Notes under the pieces: generated by a model
What the model was told of the DNA's origin: nothing
Databases searched by the model: none
Seen by the model: the letters and a program-made list of their open reading frames with translations, nothing else
Program-made: the position numbers and the translations under genes
In this document: one piece after another, positions 1 through 8,715 of the stretch
Numbering within the stretch: the first letter of the stretch is position 1
How the letters are laid out: each line of letters begins with the position of its first letter
Assembly (NCBI GenBank): GCA_024196135.1
Contig: JAMQCK010000973.1
Location: 1 to 13,406, forward strand
Source of the DNA: Pleurotus ostreatus/Saccharomyces cerevisiae fusant
Taxonomy: Eukaryota > Opisthokonta
Length of the DNA stretch: 13,406 bases
Direction: 5' to 3'

Positions 1-627
1 AAAGGTCGAGCCTCCGCCGTGTCCCCGCCTAAGTATATATGTCGGACTCCACGAAGGATCAGAACAGGTTTGTCGCCTCGGAGAGAGTCATGATGTCCGC
101 AATCACGAACATACTGTAAGTACAAGAGGCGATGTCGTGTAGCGCGGGGGATGAAGCTCGTTGATCGTATGACGGCGCGAGTGAAGAGTGGCCAGTACGG
201 AGTGATCTTCGCGCAGCAGGGGTCGTGATCGAAACAAGAGGGGAGAATGGGATGGGGCTGGGGCGTGGCGGCGAGAACGACGGGCGTCTCAGCTTGCAAG
301 GCGCTTGTCCATTCACGCAAAGATGAAGTGAAGCATTGAGCTGCGAGCGAGGTGGGCGTCGAAGGTCATGACAATGGACAGAGTTGTCGCGCAGTTAGTT
401 GTGAGTCATGAGTACAACGCCACCTTCGGAGTATTCACTATTAGGACGAAAGCCATGCAGCGTGTCTACCGCGGATGAATGGGCCTGCAGGTCTTGAGGA
501 CGATATATACGAATGGGCGCCTGATGGATTGAATGTCAATGCACAGCCCCTCGCGGGAAATACAATTTTTCGAGATAGAGATGTCGGCGCATGACACGCG
601 AAGGTGTGCAAGAGGTGTAGAGGCTTC
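1..627. other. Intergenic / no supported gene at left edge
   Basis: I see no convincing gene in this stretch. The longest open frames (for example 59-316 on the minus strand, 85 codons, rich in proline and serine) carry no recognisable domain and have no splice-supported extension. An acceptor-like TTACAG on the minus strand near 118-123 is followed by a 17-codon open frame, too little to call. AT-rich TATATA runs occur near 33-38 and 503-508. An exact TGAGTCA (AP-1/Gcn4 type) site lies at 402-408. The stretch may include the end or promoter of a gene to the left that cannot be identified from this window. Confidence 0.5.
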
Positions 628-634
628 GTATAAG
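628..634 (+). promoter_or_regulatory. TATA box of the putative small secreted-peptide gene
   Basis: TATAAGA lies about 145 bp upstream of the ATG at 776. It is followed at about 650-690 by pyrimidine-rich sequence (GTCCTTGCTTCC, CCCTTGCTTTCG) of the kind often found around fungal transcription starts. Sequence inference only. Confidence 0.35.
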
Positions 635-712
635 AGGCAGACGCTGTTCGTCCTTGCTTCCGCTGACCGTCAACCCTTGCTTTCGTCGAAAATTGCCCCC
701 CGCTACTTATCC

Positions 713-763
713 GTCAGTCCCTGCATATCCATGCGACAACTGACTGACTCACCCATCATACAG
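713..763 (+). other. Putative 5'UTR intron of the small secreted-peptide gene
   Basis: A 51-nt segment begins GTCAGT and ends CATACAG, with CTGACTGAC as a plausible branch region. This is the same size class as the confirmed introns in this window. Splicing would place the exon junction 12 nt before the ATG at 776. The donor is not a strong consensus. Confidence 0.35.
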
Positions 764-775
764 CTCGTCAAAGTC

Positions 776-868
776 ATGAAAAACTGGGTGTATTCGATCA
801 TGTTGTTCATGGTGTTCATTGGATCGGCAGTCGCAGCGCCGTGGACGACGTATCCTCGGCCGCGTTGA
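776..868 (+). CDS. Candidate small secreted peptide precursor (30 aa)
   Basis: This 30-codon frame reads like a secretory signal peptide. It has a lysine at position 2, a hydrophobic core (IMLFMVFIG) at about residues 8-16, and a small-residue A-V-A/A cleavage site at about 18-21. A roughly 10-residue mature tail, APWTTYPRPR, follows. A TATA box (628-634), a putative 5'UTR intron ending 12 nt upstream and a G at -3 of the ATG support a real transcript. A strong donor GTAAGT begins at 871, two nucleotides after the stop codon, and could start a 3'UTR intron ending near 964 (CTGAC branch, TTCAG acceptor). The same frame is open upstream to an ATG at 533, but the signal-peptide start at 776 is the more sensible one. 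It could instead be the first exon of a decayed gene or a chance frame. I do not recognise a family. Confidence 0.3.
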   Translation: MKNWVYSIMLFMVFIGSAVAAPWTTYPRPR

Positions 869-1593
869 AGGTAAGTGAGCATAGGCGCTCTTGGCTGCTA
901 CTGTAGCGGGCGATCGATGTCGCTTTCTTTGTTGTCTGGTGAGGCGATGGCTGACAGGCTTCAGTGTCGAGCGGACAGCTTGACAACGGGCTGAACAGGA
1001 AAGAACCGTCGAAGAACCAATGAACGTAGTGACTCAGTTGGTGAGGCAGGCGGAGCGCTAGTGAAGCCAGTATAGCATGCAATGGAGTCAAGTACACCAC
1101 TACGGCAGAGGGCGAACTCGTGAGGTGTACTGGACGTGGCTTTTGTGTCTTGCTATACGACCGCGGGGATCACCGTCCGCGCAGAGATGCATGAACGGGT
1201 CTATTTAGCAGCGCACCATGGCTAACTCTTGCTGAAAATATGGAAGCAACATGGATAGACCGGTGCTAGGTCGTGAGCACGGTGTCCCCTCACAGCTTGC
1301 AGGTAACGGGTAGACTGGCCATCGTCCAGGTCGCCCAGCATAGCAGTTCACGAGTGTCGGTCATAGCATGAGACGCGGTAACCAGTCATGCGCACTCGCT
1401 TCGCGCACAGAGCTGTTAACGATGGAAGCAAGACGGAAGCCCCGCCAGCGGAGGATTGTCGCGGTGACTGGCAGTTCACGACAGTGACGTCACGCGCGGA
1501 GACCGCGGTTACAGCTTCGATCGATGATAGAAAGGTTCCGTCGGTGCGTGAGACGGAGACGGCGAAGACGCGTCCGCCCATGCCAACGCCGCC
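869..1593. other. Intergenic / promoter and 5'UTR of the MLKL-like kinase gene
   Basis: No supported coding region. The minus-strand frames here (816-1100 and 1348-1581) show no domain and no splice support. The stretch contains an exact TGACTCA at 1030-1036 and a perfect CRE palindrome at 1485-1492. An in-frame TGA at 1549-1551 shows that the kinase reading frame cannot start further upstream without splicing. Upstream ATGs in another frame (1388, 1580) overlap the kinase start and could act as an overlapping upstream ORF if included in the transcript. I found no clear TATA box for the kinase gene. Confidence 0.5.
1485..1492 (+). promoter_or_regulatory. Perfect CRE (TGACGTCA) upstream of the kinase gene
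   Basis: The 8-bp palindrome TGACGTCA, the consensus site of ATF/CREB-type bZIP factors, lies 102 bp upstream of the kinase ATG at 1594. It is the strongest of four bZIP-type motifs between positions 402 and 1492. Occupancy is inferred, not shown. Confidence 0.5.
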
Positions 1594-4500
1594 ATGGACA
1601 TCCTCAAGGGCAGAAAGCGCGCTCAGTCGACGAGCACGCTGCGCCCGCCGACCGACGCGCCCACCTCGCCATCATCAGGACTGTCAGCCTGGGTCCGTCG
1701 CGCGCGATCCAAGTCTCCCCATCCGGCTAGCGCGTCCTCATCGCCACGAACAGAGCCCGCACCGCTGCCATCAGTCGCGGCGGTCACTGTCGCCTCCAAT
1801 ACCACCACCGCGTCTACCCCAGAGTCGCCCAAGCCTCCACCAGCGACCTCCGCGACCATCGAGAACACGCCGAAGCCCATCACCTCCCCCGCCCTCGTTT
1901 CCCCTCGCGCCCCCACTGTTACTGGCACCCCGCCCGGGCGCCCGCCGACTCACTGGTGGTCCCAGTCTCCCATTGAACGAACTCGCCGAGCCTGGGATGA
2001 CGACCCCGACGCGGAGGAACGCTGGACGCGAACAAGGGACCGCGTCGACGATGCGCTGAGGCGAGTCCTCGACACAACGGCGAGCGTGACGCACGAAGGC
2101 CTCGCGATCAGTGTAGATCTTCTGCAACTCGTACCCTTCCCTGGCCTCGCCGAAGCAGCGAAGACGCTTTTGTACATCTGGGACGGGGTGCAATTGGTCG
2201 ACGTGCGTCTTGTCTGCCGATCTTGCTGAAGTGTATGCTAACAGTTAGGTTAGCTCAACCGTATGCAGTGTCTTCGGATCACTGAACGCTGTGCCAATAT
2301 CCTCATCTCCGTCCGGGACGAAGTCGTAGAGGCGACACAGCACGACAATGGCATTCCTGCGGACCTCGAATATCCCTTGCGCCGTCTGGTGGACGCATTC
2401 GCACAAATTCAAGCGTTTTTGAACCAGCAGGCACATAGGCCCTTCATCAAGGTGCGTATTCCGAACCTTGAAGCCGATGTATGCTGATATCCTGCCCCTC
2501 TCGTTTTACTCCTTGCTTCCTACCACGACCCTCGTGCCCCACCGCCTCCCTCTCCTGGGTCCCCCTACATTTTGTCTCTCTACCGCCATCATCGCCCTAT
2601 GCGACCCATTCGCGACATCCCCAATAGCGCTACCTCAAGCGAGATGACATCCTTCGACAACTTCAAGGCTGTGATGCGGCCCTCCAAGACGCCGTCGATG
2701 CCTTCGGGGTAAGCGCCGCACTCCTTTCACTACCTCCCTAGCCCATCTTACCTACCGACTATATGCATCCCAATACGACCTACACGAATTTATTTCCCGC
2801 ATGTATGCGCACTTCGCGGCCTATATGCGCCATATTGGCTTGCATCATGTCACAATACTCATCATCTTCATTTCCCTACTACATACCGCATCGAGAAGCT
2901 GACGCTTTCTTCAGTTCTCCGTCCAGTTCCGCATCTATCGCTATGTTCGCATGCTCGACGCGGACAGGCGAGGAAGGATCGAGGACGGATCGGGTACCGG
3001 TACAGCCAACGGCCCTCTGCTAGAGGGACGGGCGCGTCCAGTACCTGGAGGAGGGACCGGTCATCCGACAAATGCGCTCGGCCTGGAAAACACGACTTTG
3101 ATTGAAAGCGACACCACGCCGCGGATGGATACCACACCTACAATGCCGGAGACGGCGACTCTGGGGTCATCACCTCCAGCGGCGCCGGCGCATCCGCCTG
3201 GTGTAGCAGCCGCACGAATACCCGTCGGGGTACATCTGAGCAGCATACAAGAAGGAGGTTCCTCGATCGCATCTCCGCAAACCACCACACCATCCTCGAC
3301 TGTTGCAACAACGACCGCACGCGATATTCTTGCACCGCTCGAGCTTGGGCTGAAGGCACTTGAGGCGCGAGCCGCTGATGCGGCAGAGGCGATGGGAAAG
3401 GAGAGGGCGGAGTGGGTCGCAGTCAAAGGTGAGCATCTCTTCAGGTTTCCTCTACCATTTCCACCAGTCAGTCGAAGGTTAAGCCTGACTCTCTACGCAC
3501 AGATCCTCTCTCCTCAAACGGAGCCGCGGACGAGGCACCGCCAGGCAGCCCATTTGCCAGGCCAGCCAACGCAGAGCCGGATGCGCAGAATTTGGATCCG
3601 TCCGTGGTTGCCGCACGTTTGCGCGCGAGGCGAGCTAGGGAGAACGCGGAGGACACGAGACGTGATGTGGCGGATTTGCGTGGGGTGATGAGGAAGGCGA
3701 TGGAGGTGAGTGATTCCCGGCGACTGTCTGGCGCCACGAATTGACCTCTCTGACCCGCCTGCTAGATCCCCAACGACGCGGCTCTGATGCGCGTACTCGA
3801 GGTCGACGGCGCAGAGATACCCGAGGCCGTGCGTGCTTTGCAACGCGCTCTGGAGGGTGCCTTGAGGAAGGTGGAGGGTGAGAAGGCAGAGTTGAGCAGG
3901 GATGGAAGTTTGGCGGAGAAAGGAGGGGCAGCGTCAAGACGGCATAGTCAGCAGAGCAAGCGGCGGAGTGGAGTGAGTGGCGCAGAAACCTCGAGCGCGG
4001 GTGGTACAGGGATATCGAGCGCGAGCGGTGCAGAAGGTCGCGGCCGAGGGAGGAGACGAGGGACGGTGGACAGCGCGCGGAGCACGAAATTGGGCAGGAC
4101 GGAGAGCCTGGCGTCGAACGCGGCGTCGACGAGGGGGGACGTGCTGAGGCCGGCGTTTTCGAGAAGGGGCACGTCGGGTGGGACGGTGATGGGCGAGGAG
4201 CTCCCGGAAGGCACGAGCGTTGGCACTCCGGGAACGTCACCTGGTAAAGGGTTGCGCCATATTGGTGGCTACATCCAGCGACATCCCAGTCTGGCGGGTG
4301 GAGTTGGGATGTCGGAGACGCCTTCGGCGGGGTCGACGACGGGGATTAAGAGCGGCTTTGTGGGGAGGAAGGTGTGGAAGGAGGTAAGTGGGGCCATATT
4401 TGAGCCTTAAACAAACCAATGAAGAGCCAACTTTTCTGCAGGGTGTCCCAAGTGCTGCTGAAAGCGCTTCGGCTGGTCTGGCTACTGGCGGTGCCGCCGG

Positions 4501-7500
4501 CGAGAGTGCATCTGCTGGACGCACAGCCGAGGACCGTGATCGTACCGTATCTGGTACGAGCACGGAGGAGTCCTTCGTGACGGCCAGCAGCGCAGGAGAG
4601 GGCGGGGAGACGCTGGGAGAGGATGCGGGATATGCCACGGAGCCCGATGACCAGGACGACTACGAGGAAGAGGAGCAGGACCCTGACCCCTACGCTGCGC
4701 ACGATATGCTTGACCGGGAGTTCATGGAGAGCGGGATAGACGCCATGAGGAGGATGAGCCGGCCGGGGGTTACGGGAGGTGCGATCGGGGGATGGGGGCA
4801 TGAGCAGGGTGAGTCGCTTTGATGATGGTTGGCAGGAGAACCTGGTGCTGATAGTGAATATTTCAGGTCACTCGTCGGGGAGCGGGACTCGCAAACCGCT
4901 GCCTGGACATGATGCAGTTGTGAAGATGGAGGGACAGAGCTCGATGCTGCAGCCGTGGGATTTGCCGGATTGGACCATTACGAGGTGATTGTGCCATACA
5001 AATCAATTCTCAATGTTGCTAACCCTCTCTGTAGGTATGAGATCGACCGCGAGATCAAGATCGGCGTCGGGTACTTCAGTGATGTGTACAAAGGGACGTG
5101 GAAGGGGCGCGCGGTGGCGATCAAGGTGCTCGCGCCAACCACACCGCGCAAGCTTTTCGTGCGCGAGGCAGCTATCTGGCGAGGGCTGCGGCATCGCAAT
5201 GTGCTTCAACTTTTCGGCGCGAGTAGCGCTGTCGAAGGTGGAATGTGGTTCCTGGTGAGTTCTTTCGAAACTGACTCCCAATGCTGTGGAAATAGAGCTA
5301 ATCCTCCATCAGGTCTCTCCATACCTTCCCAACGGGACGCTTGTCGAATATTTGAAGCGAGTCGAGCAGAGGATCGTGGCAGGCATGGAGGGTCCGGGAT
5401 CGCCAAGGTTAGGAGGGCAAGGCTCTCCGCGCCTTGGCGCTACTTCTCCACGCCGTTCGACTGCAGGGCACGCAAGGCTAGCCACAACGCCAGGATCTCC
5501 AATCATGGAGGCGGGTACGGGTGAGTTGTGAAATTGATTGACGTTCACGCGTTGAGCTCATCGTATTGTGACAGCTCGTGCAGGCGGCTTCGCGCTACCT
5601 CCTCTGGATGACTCGGCGTCTGCTCATCAGCGTACAATGAGCCTCGATCGGCATTCGCCCATGCGTCCGCCGGGCCCGGCTAGACAGGATAGCCTAAGCG
5701 TCGGGCTGTTGCGTGCTTCCTTGGAGGCGCAGAGTCCTTCGAGAACGCCTTCAAGCTCGTCCGGTGCCTCGACAACACCTACGAACGAGGCGCCACCTTC
5801 TGCGCCTGGAGCCCATGCCGCTCCTTCCGCAGAAGCAGACGACGACCCGGCCGATGTCCTTCGCTATCTCCTCGAGACAGCACGAGGCATGGAATACTTG
5901 CATTCGAAAGGAGTGCTTCATGGCGATTTGAAGGTGTGCATGTTCGTTCCCCTGCTGTTCAACTTCACCTCCTTCGGCCGTGGCAGATCCTTGCTAACTT
6001 TTTCTAGGCCGCCAACGTTCTTGTCGATGACAACCACCACGCAGTCATTTCCGACTTCGGTCAGAGCGAGATGCGAAGTGAGGTGTATCGGATCAGTGGA
6101 CTGGGCGGGCACGGGCGTGAGTGGCGCCGTCCTCCGGCTTTAGCCATCCAGCTTATTGATGATCGGGTTTGCAGATGGTACACTGCGATGGCAAGCGCCT
6201 GAGCTACTCTCGGGAACGACTGAGCGCATTTCGACTGAGACGGTAAGCTGGCAAGTCTGCCTTGCGATCTTGATGCTGACGGAACGCCCTTGTCAGGACG
6301 TCTACGCGTACGCCATAACCGCGGTGGAGGTGCTGGGCTTCGGAAGGCTCCCTTGGGGGCAGCTGGACGACGAAGCCGTTAGATGGGCAGTCCTTAGTAC
6401 GTTCACGCGCAATTTCTCGTCTGGATACGTCTGACTTCTCGACAGCGAACGATGCTCGCCCGCAGGTACCGGGTATATCCGCGCATGGCACACCGACAGC
6501 GAGCAGTACACCAACGTCTGGTCACGCCAGCCCCGCCAGTCCAGCCAGCATCATCCAAGCAATTATACCCAGCCATATAACGCCAGTGCTCCTTTCTCTG
6601 CTTCGAGCATGCTGGGCACGCGATCCGTTCAAACGGCCTATGTTCAGTCAAGTGGTTCGTGACGTGAAGCGTCTGCGAAAGCAAGCGGGATGGATTGAAC
6701 GGAACGATGACAAGGGCACCGACCAGCCACCGGATGCAATCGTAGACGAGCAGCAGATGATGGAGTCCATGCCTAGCCCGGACCTGAAGCCCTTGCCGCT
6801 GCCCGGAGGGATGTCGCCAAGGACGGAGACTGTGCCCTTGGGTGCCATCAACGTTCCGCGCCCAGCAGCGGACGCCCCTGATATGGCGAAGACACCCCCG
6901 GGTAATGCAGTTGGGGTTCCTCCTGGCCAGGCAGCTACGTTGTGGGGAACACCACCTTCCGGTCGGCCTGGTGTCGCTCTGCCTGCGCCACCTGCGGCTG
7001 CGGCTGGTCCTTCAGGCCTGTCAAAAGGGCATGCTATCGCACCATCTCAATCCGATTCGACGTCGTACGCCACAGCGCCAGAGGGCAGAAACTCGTCTGG
7101 AGGAGGCTCGTCTCAACCTGCTGTATCCGAGTCGCCTGAAGGCGGTTATTACTTCCACATGGAGGAGTCCGTGTCTATGTCGTCTTCGTCTTCGACGAGC
7201 GACGAAGGACTGCTACGCGAGGCTGGCGTGATAGGTGGTCCGCCGATGCACATGCCGGAGCCAGTTCTGTACACCTCGAGCAGTCGTGCTTCGAGCCTTT
7301 TCATGCATGACGAAGAGGGTGGTGGCGGCATGGGGATGTCGGATAGCGTTCTCGGTCCGATGGTCGCTGGTATGGAGCAGCGAGAAGCGGCTGGCGGTGC
7401 AGATTATGCCGGCTACGAGTCTCCGCCACCTGCGACGGAGATGTTGGCCGAGATCAAGAACGAGCGACGATACAGGTTGCTGCTCAACCACGAGTACCAT

Positions 7501-8420
7501 CCGTCTCGTAAGTGACATCCACTGTTAGTCTGGAGAGGATGCTGACGATACATATCCGCAGTGAACCTTCCATTATGGACGCCGACGCCCGTGGAAGTAG
7601 GTGCCGTTGGGTACCTTGCTAAACCTGCGGGACGCTTCGTGACGTTATTCAACGCTTTTGCGCCGGATCGCGCGGAAGACGAAAGCGTCCGTGGGCTCCC
7701 GAGCGTAAGCGGATACGGCACATGGAAAGTTGGAGTCCAGCAGGTCGAAAAACGTGGCATCGCTCAGAGAGGTCTCGACGCGATCGTCGGGTTCTTGACA
7801 TACAAGAGTCGTGGCGGGGGTGCAAGCTCGTGAGTCGAGCATCTCAAGCGTATCCTTCTGGTGAAAGCTAACGGGTATTCGCAGAGAAAGCATACTACGC
7901 CGCTACTCGTACCCTCTCCGGTCAGGACACAAGGTCGCATACCTATGCACTGAGGCGGCGACGTATAGATACCTCCACTCGGCCGACGCGGCTAAGCGCT
8001 GGTTCGTCTCCAACGTCGATGCAGTAGTGCGTGCCTATGGGCGAGAGCACCATGTCGGCAAGGAAGACCTCTTCTTTGGTATGCTTTGCTCTTGAATCGT
8101 ACAACGTTTGTCCTAACCTCTCGCGCTTTACAGTCGTCGGTACCCTCGATGCGCCGGATCACGCACTGCTAGTGAGCCATGCGCATCCTGATGGGCAGGC
8201 GCACTTCAACGTATACGCCGCGCCCACTTCTGGACAACCGTGGGGCAGGTTCACCTGCGATACGGCGCCGGATGTCGCGGGCCCGAGCTATGACACGGAC
8301 GAACCGCAGAAGAGCGTGATGGCGAGCAAGGTGTCGGGCAGTGGTGACTCGCCGCGAACTGTTCTGCTGGCGAGGTTGCGGTTCAAGCCTGATGAAAAGG
8401 AACCGACGACGAAGTTATGA
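1594..8420 (+). CDS. MLKL-type four-helix-bundle / TKL kinase / C-terminal unknown domain protein (1860 aa)
   Basis: Exons: 1594-2202, 2254-2451, 2628-2708, 2915-3428, 3503-3705, 3766-4383, 4442-4808, 4867-4984, 5035-5254, 5313-5520, 5575-5933, 6008-6116, 6175-6242, 6297-6396, 6446-7507, 7562-7829, 7885-8078, 8134-8420; total 5583 nt. The start lies in a full Kozak context (GCCGCCATGG) with an in-frame stop 42 nt upstream. Residues 1-150 are disordered and Pro/Ser/Thr-rich. About 155-315 matches the MLKL-type N-terminal helical bundle of Agaricomycetes (VPFPGL at 180-185, IKRYLKRDDILRQL at 268-281). Helical segments at about 433-468 and 502-578 are brace-like. About 580-890 is low complexity. 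Kinase, about 903-1340: glycine loop GVGYFSDV 913-920, VAIK K933, HGDLK with D1163, N1168, DFG D1181, APE 1209-1211, D1225, R1321. All catalytic residues are present, so activity is expected, and the group looks TKL. An insert of about 140 residues (997-1136) splits the kinase after the hinge region. A globular C-terminal domain occupies about 1595-1860. Inferred role: membrane-acting or adaptor signalling protein, possibly cell death; function unproven. Confidence 0.88.
2203..2253 (+). other. Intron 1 of the MLKL-like kinase gene
   Basis: 51 nt, phase 0, donor GTGCGT, ideal branch sequence GCTAAC at 2238-2243, acceptor TTAG. Two earlier AGs (ending 2244 and 2248) are passed over. The acceptor ending at 2253 keeps the helical-bundle frame (VQLVD joined to LNRMQ). 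Confidence 0.8.
2452..2627 (+). other. Intron 2 of the MLKL-like kinase gene (long, 176 nt)
   Basis: Donor GTGCGT, acceptor CAATAG, phase 0. Joining the flanking exons gives FIK/RYLKRDD, the continuity expected for the helical bundle. It is about three times longer than most introns in the gene. Confidence 0.75.
2709..2914 (+). other. Intron 3 of the MLKL-like kinase gene (long, 206 nt)
   Basis: Donor GTAAGC, branch GCTGAC at 2898-2903, acceptor TTCAG, phase 0. Joining gives DAFG/FSVQFRIYRY, a continuous amphipathic helix. It is the longest intron in the window. Confidence 0.75.
6243..6296 (+). other. Intron 13 of the MLKL-like kinase gene (3n, no in-frame stop)
   Basis: 54 nt, phase 0, donor GTAAGC, branch CTGAC at 6275-6279, acceptor TGTCAG. 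It is the only intron of this gene that is both a multiple of three and free of in-frame stops. If retained, it would add 18 residues between STET and DVYAYA in the kinase C-lobe. The kinase family pattern clearly favours removal. Confidence 0.8.
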
Positions 8421-8715
8421 ATCGGAAGCATGGACGCTACGGCGCTGACTTGAGATTACTTGCACATTGGAAAGCACATCATCGTTCTGGATAGCATGGA
8501 TAGTAATTTATGTACACGAAGCATACACACTGTTGTTAGAATCGCAATGGACTGGGTATCTGCACAAAATGTATCAATATAGACTTTTGACATGCATACG
8601 CGAGTGAAAGGTGGCGCAAGGAAAGGACAAGTGATAGTTCTCGACAGTAGCTTTACGATGGCGCGTTGGTCTGACCTTTCCCTTTGCCACGCGTGTTACC
8701 GCGCTGAATCTTTGT
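8421..8715. other. Convergent intergenic region (3' ends of kinase and eIF4G-like genes)
   Basis: This 295-bp gap separates two convergent stop codons and is AT-richer than the flanking coding DNA. It has no AATAAA, but TATGTA at 8509-8514 resembles the fungal 3'-end efficiency element, about 90 nt after the kinase stop. No gene or notable repeat is seen here. Confidence 0.5.

Noticed and set aside
59..316. 85-codon minus-strand ORF at the left edge
   Set aside because: Low-complexity Pro/Ser sequence without homology cues or splice support; could be a terminal exon of a gene outside the window, but there is no evidence.
1388..2059. 223-codon plus-strand ORF overlapping the kinase first exon in another frame
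   Set aside because: Arg/Pro/Ser-rich composition typical of a GC-rich shadow frame, with no domain. The 1594 frame continues through spliced exons into recognisable domains. Kept only as a possible upstream-ORF effect.
3635..4240. 201-codon minus-strand ORF opposite kinase exons 5 and 6
   Set aside because: Pro/Ser/Arg-rich mirror of low-complexity coding sequence on the plus strand; no splice signals or domain.
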